From positions 5,456,001-5,520,000 of the forward strand of contig NZ_CP061913.1 of the NCBI RefSeq assembly GCF_019904175.1: DNA of 64,000 bases. The letters run 5' to 3'. Position numbers and translations under genes: made by a program. Positions within the stretch are counted from its first letter, which is position 1; each line of letters starts with the position of its first letter. The stretch is from Dactylosporangium vinaceum (lineage in GTDB: Bacteria > Actinomycetota > Actinomycetes > Mycobacteriales > Micromonosporaceae). This document shows positions 38,350 to 46,791 of this stretch, piece by piece. A model generated the notes under the pieces. That model did not search any database. It was not told where the DNA came from and was given only the letters and a program-made list of their open reading frames with translations.

Positions 38350-39618
38350 ATGTCCGATCGACCTGCCCTGCGGCACCGCGACTTCCGGCTCCTGCTGTTC
38401 GGCCAGACGACGAGTCAGTTCGGCGCGCAGGTCAGTGGGGTGGCCATCCCGCTGCTCGCCGTGCTGATGCTGCACGCCTCGCCGTTCGAGCTCGGGCTCG
38501 TCACCGCGGCCGGGACCGTCGCGTTCGCGCTGATCGGGCTGCCGGCCGGGGCGTGGGTCGACAGGTGGCCGCGGCGGCCGGTGCTCGTCGCCGCGGATCT
38601 GAGCCGGGCGGTGCTGCTGGCCGCCATCGTGGTCGCCGCGCTCGCGGGCTGGTTGAACGTGTGGTTGCTGATCGTGGTGTCGCTGCTGACCGGCTTCGCG
38701 CGGGTGTTCTTCGACGTCGGGTACCAGAGCTATCTGCCCTTCGTGGTCGGACCGCGCGGGCTGCTGGCCGGCAACTCGGCGATGGAGACCGTCCGCGCCA
38801 CGGGCCAGGTGGCCGGTCCGGGGATCGGCGGCTGGCTCGTCGCCGTCGCCGGGGCGGTGCCGGTCGTGGTGATCCAGGCGGTCACCTACGCCGTGTCCGC
38901 CGGGTCGCTGCTGGCGATCTCGGCCCGGGAGCCCGCCCGGCCGGCCCCGGCGGTCCGCCCGCGGCTGCGGGCCGACATCGGGGAGGGCCTGGCGCTCGTG
39001 GCCCGGACCCCGGTGCTGCGGGCCACCGCCGTCACCAGCGCCGCGAGCAATTTCGCATTCGCTGTCGCCTCCGCCGTCACGGTCCCGTTCATGGTGCACA
39101 CCGTCGGGCTGTCACCGGCCGGCATCGGCATCGTCATGGCGCTCGGCTCGCTGACCGTCGTCGCCGGCGCGGCGGTGACGCCACGCCTGGCCCGGCGCCT
39201 GGGGTCGGCGCGCATCGTGTGGCTGTCGCTCGCCGTGACCGGCCCCGTGGGGCTGCTCGGCCCCCTCGCCCGCCCCGGATGGCCGGTGGTCCTGCTCGTC
39301 GTCGGCGCGGCCGCGGGTGAGCTCGGCCAGATCGTCTACGCGATCAGCAACGTCAGCCTGCGCCAGCGGCTGTGCCCAGGGCACCTCCTGGGCCGGGTGA
39401 ACGCGACGATGCGGTTCGTGATGATGGGCATCTTCCCGCTGGGCGCGCTGCTCGGCGGCGTCGCCGGCCAGTACGCCGGCCTGCGGGCGACCCTGTGGCT
39501 GGCCGGCGCCATCATCGCCGTCGCCGCCCTGCCGGTGCACCTGGCGCTCCGCGGCACCCGCGATGTCGAGCAGTTACCGCAGTGGATTCCTTCGAACACG
39601 GAGAGTAGCGTTGATTGA
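38350..39618 (+). CDS. Major facilitator superfamily exporter
   Basis: 422 residues from ATG 38350 behind GGAGG (38340-38344). Twelve membrane segments are predicted by eye; L-R-H-R-D-F-R-L-L-L-F-G-Q at the start and G-A-W-V-D-R-W-P-R-R in loop 2-3 are typical of the DHA3 drug-exporter group (MefA/enterobactin-exporter-like). It is probably a proton-driven efflux pump for a macrolide-like or siderophore-like compound; substrate unknown. The importer operon begins 76 bases after its stop, behind its own ribosome site. Confidence 0.88.
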   Translation: MSDRPALRHRDFRLLLFGQTTSQFGAQVSGVAIPLLAVLMLHASPFELGLVTAAGTVAFALIGLPAGAWVDRWPRRPVLVAADLSRAVLLAAIVVAALAGWLNVWLLIVVSLLTGFARVFFDVGYQSYLPFVVGPRGLLAGNSAMETVRATGQVAGPGIGGWLVAVAGAVPVVVIQAVTYAVSAGSLLAISAREPARPAPAVRPRLRADIGEGLALVARTPVLRATAVTSAASNFAFAVASAVTVPFMVHTVGLSPAGIGIVMALGSLTVVAGAAVTPRLARRLGSARIVWLSLAVTGPVGLLGPLARPGWPVVLLVVGAAAGELGQIVYAISNVSLRQRLCPGHLLGRVNATMRFVMMGIFPLGALLGGVAGQYAGLRATLWLAGAIIAVAALPVHLALRGTRDVEQLPQWIPSNTESSVD

Positions 39619-39694
39619 TGACGTTGCGGGCGGGGTATGGGCGGGAGCCGCAGGCCATGCGGCGTGTGTAGGCGTTGTCGAAAGGACCCCCCTC

Positions 39695-41062
39695 ATGACA
39701 TACAGGCGATTGGTCACCGCCATGGTCGGCGTCGCGACCGTGCTGGCCGCGACGACCGCGTGCGGATCGTCCGGCGGCGGTGGCGGCTCCGCCGACGCCG
39801 TCGACTTCGGCGCCAAGGCCACGGGCACGCTCAGTGCCTGGGGCTTCAACAACGCCGACGACGTCGGCAAGGCCCGCATCGGCTACGCCGCGCAGCAGCT
39901 CGGTGACGTGAAGATCGAGATGGATCAGACCAACTTCGACGCGCAGAAGTTCACCACCCGCCTGGCCAGCGGCAGCGTTCCGGACGTCGTGCAGATGGAC
40001 CGCGAGCTGGTCGTCACCTACGCCGCGCAGAACCTGGTGATGCCGCTCGACAAGTGTCTGTCGGCGAACACCGTCGACGCCAAGCAGCGGTGGTACCCCA
40101 ACGTCGTCGCCGATGTCACGTACAAGAACCAGATCTGGGCGGTGCCGCAGTTCTACCAGCCGGCGGCGATCCTGCTGAACCGGACCCTGATGGAGGCCGC
40201 GGGGGTCCAGGACGCCGACATCGATACGTCGAACCCCGACCGGCTCATCGCCGCCATCGCCAAGATGTACAAGGCCAACGGGGACGTACCCGCCACGCTC
40301 GGCTTCAACCCGCAGGCGACCGGGCAGATCCCGCTGTGGCTGGTCGCGATGGGCGGCAAGGTCGCCGATGCCGACGGCAAGCCGACGCTCACCGACCCGG
40401 CCAACGCGGCCGCGATCGAGCTGCTCAAGAAGATCGTCGACGCGCAGGGCGGCTACGCCAAGTACAAGAGCTTCACCGACTCGTTCGACGTGTTCGGCGA
40501 CAAGAACCAGTTCGTCGGCAACCAGGTGGCCGCGGAAGTCGACGCGCAGTGGTACCCCAACGTCCTGTCGCCGTACAAGGACAAGGTGAAGCTGGGCGCG
40601 GTGCCGTTCAAGGGCAAGGACGGCCAGCCGGTCACGCAGGCCGGCGGCTCGGCGTTCGTGATCCCGGCCAAGGCGAAGAACCCGGCCGCGGCGTGCAAGT
40701 GGGCCCTGGCGCTGACCGACGACGGGTCCTGGAGCGCGGCCGCCGAGGCCCGGGCGGCGACGGTCAAGGCGAAGAACTCCGTCAACACCGGGCTGTTCAC
40801 CGGCTCGCCCGCCGCCGACAAGGCGATCCGCGACAAGTACATCACCCCCAGCGGCAGCGCCGGGTTCGACCAGGTGATCAGCACCTACTACGACATCGTC
40901 GGCACCGGCAAGAGCGCCGGCGCGTCCCCCGCGGGGCAGCAGATCAAGCAGGAGATGCTCAACGCCGTCACCGCGGCGCTGCTGGGCACCAAGACGGTCC
41001 AGAAGGCCCTCGAGGACGCGCAGGCGGCGTCGATGGGCGCCTACAAGAACATCGTCGGATGA
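39695..41062 (+). CDS. Carbohydrate ABC transporter substrate-binding lipoprotein (CUT1)
   Basis: 455 residues from ATG 39695 behind AAAGGA. Lipoprotein signal with lipobox T-T-A-C after a hydrophobic stretch, Gly/Ser spacer, then an SBP_bac_1-type fold (P-D-V-V-Q-M-D-R-E, Y-K-N-Q-I-W-A-V-P-Q-F-Y, G-G-S-A-F-V-I-P). CUT1 binding proteins take oligosaccharides or glycosides. It is the first gene of a four-gene unit with two permeases and a hydrolase, all linked by ATGA/TGATG overlaps. The operon has no ATPase gene; actinobacteria usually supply one shared MsiK-type ATPase. Confidence 0.9.
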   Translation: MTYRRLVTAMVGVATVLAATTACGSSGGGGGSADAVDFGAKATGTLSAWGFNNADDVGKARIGYAAQQLGDVKIEMDQTNFDAQKFTTRLASGSVPDVVQMDRELVVTYAAQNLVMPLDKCLSANTVDAKQRWYPNVVADVTYKNQIWAVPQFYQPAAILLNRTLMEAAGVQDADIDTSNPDRLIAAIAKMYKANGDVPATLGFNPQATGQIPLWLVAMGGKVADADGKPTLTDPANAAAIELLKKIVDAQGGYAKYKSFTDSFDVFGDKNQFVGNQVAAEVDAQWYPNVLSPYKDKVKLGAVPFKGKDGQPVTQAGGSAFVIPAKAKNPAAACKWALALTDDGSWSAAAEARAATVKAKNSVNTGLFTGSPAADKAIRDKYITPSGSAGFDQVISTYYDIVGTGKSAGASPAGQQIKQEMLNAVTAALLGTKTVQKALEDAQAASMGAYKNIVG

Positions 41063-41955
41063 GGTACCAGCGCCGCGAGGCCGTGGCCGGCTACCTGTTC
41101 ATCGCGCCGTGGATCATCGGGTTCCTCATCTTCACCCTCGGCGCGATGATCTACAGCCTGGTCATCTCCTTCAGCCACTACAACCTGGCGACCGACGTCA
41201 TCAAGCCGGCGGGCCTGGCCAACTACCAGGCGCTGCTCGACGACCCGAAGGTCGCCACGTCACTGAGCAACACGCTGTTCTACGCACTGCTGGCAGTACC
41301 CGCGGAGATCTGCTTCGCGCTCCTGCTGGCGGTGCTGCTCGACCGGGTCGGCCGCGGTGCCGGATTCTTCCGGACGGTCTACTACCTGCCGAAGATGACG
41401 CCCACCGTCGCCACCGCGTCGGTCTTCCTGCTGCTGCTCAACGGCAATGTCGGAGCCGTCAACCAGGGGCTGCGGCTGATCGGGATCGACGGGCCGCAGT
41501 GGCTCGTCGACCCGGCCTGGCTCAAGCCGTCGGTCGTGCTCATGACACTGTGGACGGTCAGCGGCACGATGGTCATCTTCCTCGCGGCGCTCAAGAACGT
41601 GCCGCGCGACCTGTACGAGGTGGCCTCGCTCGACGGGGCCGGTCCGGTGCGCCGGTTCTTCTCCATCACGCTGCCGATGATCTCGGGTGCGATGTTCTTC
41701 AACGTGATCATCCTGACCATCGCCGCGTTCCAGGTGTTCGACCAGGCGTACCTGCTGTTCTGGCGGGACCAGAACAACGCCGCGCCCGACGCGTCGCTGT
41801 TCTACGCGGTGTACCTGTTCCAGGAGGCGTTCCGGCAGTTCAACTTCGGCTTCGCGGCCGCCATGGCCTGGCTGCTGTTCGTCATCCTCATGATCCTGAC
41901 GTTCATCCAGGTCAAGGTCGGCAACCGGTTCGTGTACTACGAAGGGTCCCGCTGA
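41059..41955 (+). CDS. Carbohydrate ABC permease (MalF type)
   Basis: 298 residues from ATG 41059, overlapping the upstream stop. Six membrane segments, with the cytoplasmic EAA loop E-V-A-S-L-D-G-A-G-P-V-R-R-F-F near residues 190-205, where the ATPase docks. The N-terminus R-R-E-A-V-A-G-Y-L-F-I-A-P-W is typical of CUT1 inner-membrane subunits. Pairs with the next gene product. Confidence 0.93.
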   Translation: MRYQRREAVAGYLFIAPWIIGFLIFTLGAMIYSLVISFSHYNLATDVIKPAGLANYQALLDDPKVATSLSNTLFYALLAVPAEICFALLLAVLLDRVGRGAGFFRTVYYLPKMTPTVATASVFLLLLNGNVGAVNQGLRLIGIDGPQWLVDPAWLKPSVVLMTLWTVSGTMVIFLAALKNVPRDLYEVASLDGAGPVRRFFSITLPMISGAMFFNVIILTIAAFQVFDQAYLLFWRDQNNAAPDASLFYAVYLFQEAFRQFNFGFAAAMAWLLFVILMILTFIQVKVGNRFVYYEGSR

Positions 41956-42881
41956 TGACGACGACCCGGCCCGTCCCCGCCCCGCTGGCCGTGACCGGAC
42001 CGCTGATCGAGCCCGCGCCCGCCCGCCCGGCCGAGCGCCCGCGCTGGAGCGTGGCCCGGGTCCTCATGACCGTGCTGCTCGTCGGGTTCGCGGCGCTGTT
42101 CCTGTACCCGCTGGTGTGGCTGCTGGCCGCCAGCCTCAAGCCGGCCGGGCAGGTGTTCGACAACTCCCTCATCCCGCACACCTGGCGCTGGGACAACTAC
42201 GTCGCCATCTGGGACGAGCTGCCGCTGCTGCACTGGGTGGTCAACAGCGTGTCGATCTCCCTGCTCGCGGCGGTGGCGGTGTCCGTCTCCAGCTCGGTCG
42301 TCGCGTTCGGGTTCGCCTACTTCCGCTTCCCCGGCCGCAACCTGCTCTTCGGGCTGGTGCTCGCCACCATGATGCTGCCGGGCTCGGTCACGATGATCCC
42401 CACGTACCTCATCTGGCGCGAGACGGGCCTGCTCGGCACCTGGGTGCCGCTGTTCGGGGCCAACCTGTTCGGCTCCGCGTTCTACATCTTCCTGCAGCGG
42501 CAGTTCTTCCTCGGCCTGCCCCGCGAGCTGTTCGAGGCGGCCCGCATGGACGGGGCGAGCTACTGGCAGCTGTTCTCGCGCATCGCCATGCCGCTGTCGA
42601 TCCCGTCGTTCGTCATCGTGTTCCTCTTCGAGTTCCAGGCCGCGTGGAACAACTTCCAGAGCGCGCTGATCTACCTCAACGGCGGCACCGTCGAAGGCTT
42701 CACTGCACCGCTGGGCATCGCCTACGCCATGACGAAGTACAGCCCGACGGCCGGCGGCCACGGCGACTACCAGTACGTCATGGTGGCCTCGCTGCTCGTG
42801 ACGATCCCGATGCTGCTGCTGTTCAGTTTCGGTCAGCGGTACTTCATCGAGGGCGTCGCCACCCAGGGGCGCAAGGGATGA
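41955..42881 (+). CDS. Carbohydrate ABC permease (MalG type)
   Basis: 308 residues from ATG 41955 (TGATG overlap). A Pro-rich cytoplasmic N-terminus (1-35), six membrane segments and the EAA loop E-A-A-R-M-D-G-A-S-Y-W-Q-L-F. The C-terminus R-Y-F-I-E-G-V-A-T-Q-G-R-K-G is the usual MalG/LacG ending. It is coupled to a hydrolase gene by ATGA. Confidence 0.93.
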   Translation: MTTTRPVPAPLAVTGPLIEPAPARPAERPRWSVARVLMTVLLVGFAALFLYPLVWLLAASLKPAGQVFDNSLIPHTWRWDNYVAIWDELPLLHWVVNSVSISLLAAVAVSVSSSVVAFGFAYFRFPGRNLLFGLVLATMMLPGSVTMIPTYLIWRETGLLGTWVPLFGANLFGSAFYIFLQRQFFLGLPRELFEAARMDGASYWQLFSRIAMPLSIPSFVIVFLFEFQAAWNNFQSALIYLNGGTVEGFTAPLGIAYAMTKYSPTAGGHGDYQYVMVASLLVTIPMLLLFSFGQRYFIEGVATQGRKG

Positions 42882-43585
42882 CCGGCGCCGCCCGCACGAT
42901 CACGTTCGCCAACGGCACCGGCGGCCGCTGCCTGGCCTCGCTGCTCGTCCCGGACGAGCCCGGCGACGCGGCCGTCATCATCTCGCACGGCGGCACGGCC
43001 GACGGCCGGCGGTTCTTCATGGAGGAGGCCCGCGACCTCGCCCGGCGCGGCGTCACCGTGCTGCTGCCGGTCAGCGAGTTTCCCGAGCACGGCGACGCGC
43101 AGGCGAGCGAGGCGGCGGTGCGCCGCTCGGTCATCGCCCACCGCCGGGGCCTGGACGTGCTGACGACGGTGGCCGCCGAGCCGCCGCGGCGCCTGTACTA
43201 TTTCGGGCACAGCGGCGGGTCGGTGGCCGGCGCCATCCTCAGCGCCGTCGAGCCCCGGCTCACCGGTGTCGTCATCGCCGGGCTGGGTGACGGGACAGTG
43301 CTGCGCCACGCCGCCGCCGGCCTGCCCCCGGGCCCGGCCACCGACGACTACCTGCGCCGGCTGCGCCGCTTCGAGCCGGTCGGATACGTCTCGGTCCCCG
43401 GGCCCCGGCAGCTGCTGTTCCAGTACGGCACCCGCGACGACGCCGTGCTGCGGTCCGAGGCGGTCGCCCTGTACGAGGCGGCCGCCGCACCGAAGGAGTG
43501 GCGCGAGTACGACTGCGGCCACGACACCGACAACGCCGACGCCCGCGCCGACCGGGCCCGGCTGTACACCGGCCGCAGTTCGTGA
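42878..43585 (+). CDS. Alpha/beta-hydrolase of the importer operon
   Basis: 235 residues from ATG 42878. Core features: I-I-S-H-G-G oxyanion region, nucleophile Ser in F-G-H-S-G-G-S, Asp in Y-G-T-R-D-D, and His in D-C-G-H-D-T-D. No signal peptide, so it acts in the cytoplasm. Translational coupling to the permeases suggests that it removes an ester (acetyl, feruloyl or another acyl group) from the imported saccharide, or hydrolyses a lactone derived from it. Closest description: dienelactone-hydrolase-like serine hydrolase of unknown substrate. Confidence 0.75.
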   Translation: MTGAARTITFANGTGGRCLASLLVPDEPGDAAVIISHGGTADGRRFFMEEARDLARRGVTVLLPVSEFPEHGDAQASEAAVRRSVIAHRRGLDVLTTVAAEPPRRLYYFGHSGGSVAGAILSAVEPRLTGVVIAGLGDGTVLRHAAAGLPPGPATDDYLRRLRRFEPVGYVSVPGPRQLLFQYGTRDDAVLRSEAVALYEAAAAPKEWREYDCGHDTDNADARADRARLYTGRSS

Positions 43586-43605
43586 CCCCATCATGGCGAT
43601 CGATC

Positions 43606-43628
43606 CGCCCGGCCGGCACCGCCGGGCG
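43606..43628. terminator. Hairpin between convergent operons
   Basis: Stem cgcccgg (43606-43612) with ccgggcg (43622-43628), 9-base loop, in the 60-base gap between the two convergent stops. Likely bidirectional; short and without a T-run. Confidence 0.45.
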
Positions 43629-43645
43629 AATCGGCACGCCACCGG

Positions 43646-44881
43646 TCAGGCCGCGTCGGCGCCGCGGTAGGGGCCCTTCGCCAGGACCAGGCCGCCGGGC
43701 GCGTCGGCGGCCTTCATGAGGTAGGACTCCCGGGTCGGCGGCGTGCCCGCGGTGCCGTAGTCGAGCACCGCGGCCAGCCCGCCGGTGTCGACCTTGGTCA
43801 GCGACTGGCGCGCCCGGACCAGGCCCTGACGGGTGAGGTCCTTCGCGCCGCAGGCGGACTCCAGCAGCTGGCGCATGACGTCGGCGCGGGCCCAGCCGTA
43901 GGAGATCTGCAGCGTCGGGTTGGTGCCGGGGTACTTCTTGAGGTACTTGTCCAGCACCGCCTTGGACGCCGGCCTGTCGAACGGGGAGACCGGCTGCGCA
44001 CCGAGGAAGTGGTCCTTGAGGTACGCCCCGCCCGGGGTCTTCAGCGCACCGGGGGCGAAGGTCTGGGTGTTGCCCAGCAGCGGCACCTGCATGCCGCCGG
44101 CGGCGGCCACGGCGGCGGCCGAGGCGAGCGGGCCGCTGCTCGTGGACAGCACGATCGCCTTGACGCCCTGCGCCTTCATGGCGGTGACGTGCGCGGTCAT
44201 GTCGGTGTCGGTCGGCTTGATCTTCGCCTCGACGAGCTTGAGGTTGTGCGCGGCCGCGACCTTCTTGGAGCCGATGAGGCCGCTCTCGCCCAGCTCGCCC
44301 TCGAAGTAGATGTGGCCTATCGCGTCACCGGCGGCGAGCGTCTGCTGATCGAGCAGATAGTCGAGCAGGTTGACCACCTCGAGGTCGGTGGTCGTGCCGA
44401 CGACTGTCATCAGCGGGTTCTTCAGCAGCACCGGGGCCCAACTGGCCGGCAGCGTGACGATGCCGTCCTTCTGGATGTCGGCGGAGAGCGCCGCGTTCAT
44501 CGGTGAGCCGAGGATCTGCTCGAACCCGAGGCTCTTCGCCTTCATGCTCGAATACAGCGACACCGCGGTCTGCACGTTGTACCCGTGGTCGCGCACGTCG
44601 AGGTCGACCTGGAACCGGCCGCCGCAGACGCCTCCGGCGGCGTTGCGCTCCTCCCAGTACAGCTTCTCGGCGTTTGTCAGTTCGGTGGCCAGCGGCGCGA
44701 ACTGCCCGGTGAGGTCGGTGAGCACGCCGAGGCTTATCCGGTTGCCGCTGACTCCGACGTCGGTCTTGAACTCACCTGTCGAGCCGGAGCTCGGTGCGTT
44801 GGCCTTCCCGCTGCACCCGCTCAGGGTGACGCCGATGGTCACCGTGACGGCGACGGCCAGAAGGCGAAGGGCTCGATGCAT
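43646..44881 (-). CDS. Branched-chain-type ABC transporter substrate-binding lipoprotein
   Basis: 411 residues from ATG 44881 with GGGAG six bases upstream. Lipoprotein signal with L-S-G-C. The Peripla_BP_6 fold (I-S-L-G-V-L-T-D-L-T-G-Q-F-A, W-E-E-R-N-A-A-G-G-V-C-G) belongs to the amino acid/aromatic-acid HAAT class. It is the last gene of a nine-gene operon with acyl-CoA enzymes, so the ligand is more likely a carboxylic or aromatic acid than leucine. Its start lies inside the end of the preceding permease gene (110-base overlap). Confidence 0.9.
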   Translation of the reverse strand: MHRALRLLAVAVTVTIGVTLSGCSGKANAPSSGSTGEFKTDVGVSGNRISLGVLTDLTGQFAPLATELTNAEKLYWEERNAAGGVCGGRFQVDLDVRDHGYNVQTAVSLYSSMKAKSLGFEQILGSPMNAALSADIQKDGIVTLPASWAPVLLKNPLMTVVGTTTDLEVVNLLDYLLDQQTLAAGDAIGHIYFEGELGESGLIGSKKVAAAHNLKLVEAKIKPTDTDMTAHVTAMKAQGVKAIVLSTSSGPLASAAAVAAAGGMQVPLLGNTQTFAPGALKTPGGAYLKDHFLGAQPVSPFDRPASKAVLDKYLKKYPGTNPTLQISYGWARADVMRQLLESACGAKDLTRQGLVRARQSLTKVDTGGLAAVLDYGTAGTPPTRESYLMKAADAPGGLVLAKGPYRGADAA

Positions 44882-45908
44882 TGGTACTCCCAGGGGGTGT
44901 CCGGCGCAGGCGGAGGCGGGTGAAGCCGCGGGCACGTACGAGCACCACCGCGATCACGGCGGTGCCGAACGCGAACCGGGCGGCATGGCTGGCGGTGACG
45001 CCACCGCTGCCCGGTTCGGCGAGGAAGGGCAGGTCGGCGGCGTACTCCTGCAGCAGTACGGGTAGGGCGGTGACGACGGCGGCGCCGGCGATCGCGCCGC
45101 CGACCGAGCCGAGGCCGCCGATCACGATCATCACCAGGTAGAGGACGGAGACGTCGAGCGCGAAGGACTGGGGTGCGACGCTGCCGATCGCCACGGCGTA
45201 GAAGACCCCGGCGAGCCCGGCGTACATGGAGGACAGGACGAACGCGAGGGCCTTGTACGACTGGATGGGGATGCCGACGGCGGCCGCCGCCGGTTCGCTG
45301 TCGCGCACCAGGATCAGCGCCCGCCCGACCCGGCCGGCCACCAGGTTGCGGGCGAACACGGCGGCGAGCACCAGTGCGGCCGCGCCGACGTACCACAGCT
45401 TCTCGTACTCGCCGAACGGGACCCGGGCGACGACGGTGACCGTGTCGCCGACCAGACCGGGGGCGCGCCGGCCGTTGAAGCCGCCGGTCAGCGGCTCGGC
45501 GACGTCGAGCACGTGCTGGCCGATGAGGACCAGGGCGATGCTGGCGATGCCGAGGTAGATGTGGCGCAGCCGGGCGGCGATCGGCGAGAACGCGAGCCCG
45601 GCCAGGCCGGCCAGCAGCGCCCCGGCCACCGCGGCGACGGGCGCCGGCAGCCCGAGGCCGACGAGGTCGCCGCCGGCCGGTGCGGCCAGGACGCAGTACG
45701 TGACCGCGCCGACGCCCAGAAAGAAGGCGTGGGCGAGGGAGAGTTGCCCGGCGACGCCGGTGAGCAACGTCAGGCCGATCGCGCCGATGCCCGCGGCGGC
45801 GACCGAGAAGCCGAGCCGGAGCCAGAACTCGTCGAGGTAGTACGGCGGGACGAGGACCGCGAGCCCGATCGCCACCCAGCCGGCGGCGGCCCGGGCGCGC
45901 TCAGACAC
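44772..45908 (-). CDS. Branched-chain-type ABC permease (LivM)
   Basis: 378 residues from GTG 45908, overlapping the LivH stop by 8 bases. Nine to ten membrane segments up to about residue 325; motifs G-L-T-L-L-T-G-V-A-G-Q-L-S-L-A-H-A-F-F and I-G-G-L-G-S-V-G-G-A-I-A-G-A. After R-L-R-R-T-P-P-G-S the frame runs on for about 40 hydrophilic residues inside the signal-peptide region of the binding-protein gene. That tail is not family-like; a lost stop or small frameshift near 44885 may have extended the gene. Confidence 0.88.
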   Translation of the reverse strand: MSERARAAAGWVAIGLAVLVPPYYLDEFWLRLGFSVAAAGIGAIGLTLLTGVAGQLSLAHAFFLGVGAVTYCVLAAPAGGDLVGLGLPAPVAAVAGALLAGLAGLAFSPIAARLRHIYLGIASIALVLIGQHVLDVAEPLTGGFNGRRAPGLVGDTVTVVARVPFGEYEKLWYVGAAALVLAAVFARNLVAGRVGRALILVRDSEPAAAAVGIPIQSYKALAFVLSSMYAGLAGVFYAVAIGSVAPQSFALDVSVLYLVMIVIGGLGSVGGAIAGAAVVTALPVLLQEYAADLPFLAEPGSGGVTASHAARFAFGTAVIAVVLVRARGFTRLRLRRTPPGSTNASSPSPSGRRRHGDHRRHPERVQREGQRTELRLDR

Positions 45909-46791
45909 GGCCGGCCGCCCGGGTGCCGAAGAGGCCCGCCGGCCGGATCAGCAGCACCGCGATCATCACGATGTACGGCACCACCTCACCGGAGCCGCGC
46001 CCGAACACGGCGAGCTCGTCCTGGTAGCCGGCGGCGAGGCCCTCCGCGACACCGACGATCAGGCCGCCGACGAGCGCACCGGTCGTCGAGTCGAGCCCCC
46101 CGAGGATGGCGGCGGGCAGGGCCCGCAGGGCGACGAGGCCGACGGCGGGCGACAGCCCGGGCGTCGGGGAGCCGGCGAGGAAGATCCCGGCGACGACGGC
46201 GAGCCCACCGGCGAGCATCCAGCTCGTCGTGACGACCCGCCGCACCCGCACCCCGACGAGCGCCGCGGCCTCCGGGTCCTCGGCGGCCGCCCGCATGGCC
46301 ACGCCCCAGCCGGTGAAACGGAACGCCAGCAGGAACGCGGCGATGATGAGCGCCGCGACCCCGAGCGCGATGGCCCGGTTGGCCGGCACCGCGACCGCAC
46401 CGAGCCGCACGGCCGCGCCGCCCCAGGGGTGGCCGAGGACCGTGATGTCCGGCCCCATCCGGCGGCTGAGCTCGGTGCTGAGCACGATGTCCACGCCGAT
46501 CGTCATGATGGCGAGCGCGACCGGGGCGGCGTCGCGCATCTGCTCGGCCAGCAGCCGCTGGATCACGAGCGCGGCCCCGGCTCCGGTCAGCACCCCGAGG
46601 CCCACGGCGGCCGGGAAGCCGACCGTCTCCCAGGTGCGTGCGGTGACGTAGGTGCCGAGCAGCAGCAGCGAGCCGTGCGCGAAGTTCACCACGCCGGCCG
46701 CCTTGTACAGCAGCACGAAGCCCAGTGCGACGAGTGCGTAGATGGAGCCGGTGGACAGTCCGGTGAGCACGATGGACAGCAGCCGGGTCAT
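45901..46791 (-). CDS. Branched-chain-type ABC permease (LivH)
   Basis: 296 residues from ATG 46791 (ATGA overlap with the ATPase stop). Eight hydrophobic segments; family motifs G-L-S-T-G-S-I-Y-A-L-V-A-L-G, V-V-N-F-A-H-G-S, A-M-R-A-A-A-E-D-P-E-A-A-A-L-V-G-V and A-A-I-L-G-G-L-D-S. The open frame upstream of this ATG belongs to the opposite reading of the ATPase gene and is not used. Confidence 0.93.
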   Translation of the reverse strand: MTRLLSIVLTGLSTGSIYALVALGFVLLYKAAGVVNFAHGSLLLLGTYVTARTWETVGFPAAVGLGVLTGAGAALVIQRLLAEQMRDAAPVALAIMTIGVDIVLSTELSRRMGPDITVLGHPWGGAAVRLGAVAVPANRAIALGVAALIIAAFLLAFRFTGWGVAMRAAAEDPEAAALVGVRVRRVVTTSWMLAGGLAVVAGIFLAGSPTPGLSPAVGLVALRALPAAILGGLDSTTGALVGGLIVGVAEGLAAGYQDELAVFGRGSGEVVPYIVMIAVLLIRPAGLFGTRAAGRV

